Both the position numbers and the translations under genes were made by a program. The notes under the pieces are model-generated. The model ran no database searches. It saw only the letters and a list, made by a program, of their open reading frames with translations, and was not told the DNA's origin. Below, piece by piece: positions 63,681-64,000 of a stretch of DNA of 64,000 nt; the stretch's first letter is position 1, and each line of letters begins with the position of its first letter. Origin of the DNA: Durusdinium trenchii (lineage: Eukaryota > Sar > Dinophyceae > Suessiales > Symbiodiniaceae); NCBI GenBank assembly GCA_963970005.1, contig CAXAMN010001292.1, forward strand, positions 315,838-379,837, written 5' to 3'.

Positions 63681-64000
63681 ATGCTGCTGATGGGGTGCCT
63701 GGATGAGTTCTTCTTGCTTCCACCGCCCTCGCTACCCCCTCCCCAGGTGCCACGGGTGATTCCTTTGGGTTGGGAGCCGCCGCAAGTGGTACTTGCACTA
63801 CGTGCAGAATCAATGACCTCGCAGCCATCAGCGGCAAATGCAGGATTCATGACCTCGCAGCCACCACCGGCAAATGCGTCATCCATGACCTCGCAGCCAT
63901 CAGCTGCAAATGCAGCGTCCATGACCTCGCAGCCATCAGCTGAAAATGCAGCATCCATGACCTCGCAGCCATCAGCCTCTCCAGCAGGCGAATGGCTGAA
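63681..64000 (+). CDS. Partial protein with 12-residue tandem repeat, runs off window
   Basis: The frame opens after a stop at about 63633, and MLLMGCLDEFFLLPPPS is the first ATG. A proline-rich part (LPPPQVPRVIPLGWEPPQ) leads into four 36-bp repeats from 63810, MTSQPSAANAGF, MTSQPPPANASS, MTSQPSAANAAS and MTSQPSAENAAS, with a fifth beginning MTSQPSASPAG at the window end. The 36-bp period keeps the minus strand open too (MDAAFAADGCEV-type repeats), so the coding strand is not proved. The proline-rich leader favours plus. Confidence 0.45.
   Translation, partial: MLLMGCLDEFFLLPPPSLPPPQVPRVIPLGWEPPQVVLALRAESMTSQPSAANAGFMTSQPPPANASSMTSQPSAANAASMTSQPSAENAASMTSQPSASPAGEWL

Overview
The window looks like nuclear DNA of a dinoflagellate, probably close to the Symbiodiniaceae; that is inference from style, with no database search. 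The signs are copia polyproteins of the kind I associate with dinoflagellate genomes, an actin fragment whose exons join only across GC-AG introns, very short introns, a Helitron gene, and a small number of host genes in a sea of repeats. I found no rRNA, tRNA, CRISPR array, bacterial operon or spliced-leader sequence.

Layout. 1-512 is tandem repeats. 703-7513 is a 5'-truncated Ty1/copia element (copia 1) whose RNase H domain is split by a 1.5 kb insertion with an 8-bp target duplication. 8315-8593 is a spliced-gene fragment of actin. 11044-19261 is a second, decayed copia element (copia 2) between two identical 69-bp direct repeats, itself hit by two further insertions (12157-13220 and 16862-18006). 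19893-21690 and 49530-51175 are inverted copies of one satellite-bearing repeat 30 kb apart. 24735-25935 is a degenerate 345-bp tandem array. 26798-36130, minus strand, is a frameshifted Helitron (DUF6570, Helitron_like_N, HUH/Tyr Rep, Pif1 helicase) carrying a 966-bp TIR element.

The most unusual object is 36845-48483: an 11.6 kb element with matching 24-bp terminal inverted repeats and about 30 subterminal CTACTTA/TAAGTAG motifs. It carries seven plus-strand genes, most of which I could rebuild from in-frame introns: a 623-residue DDE-type transposase-like protein and six accessory proteins (proline-rich, lysine-rich, zinc-ribbon and unknown). Every intergenic gap and six of its introns carry one or two copies of a 15-bp palindrome, AGCGGTGTGTCCGCT or a variant. 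I count 23, all in the same orientation, none in an exon and none elsewhere in the window. The stem is conserved while the loop varies, which suggests a structural role in RNA processing or DNA recognition. I know of no description of this arrangement.

48484-54900 is minisatellite and microsatellite DNA. 55299-56210 is an intact phytanoyl-CoA dioxygenase-family gene. 59252-60200 is a copia pol relic. 63180-63569 and 63681-64000 are open frames of unknown function, the latter with a 36-bp coding repeat running off the window end. The overall picture is nested mobile elements: several TIR-bounded insertions sit inside older retroelements, and most carry tandem arrays inside them.
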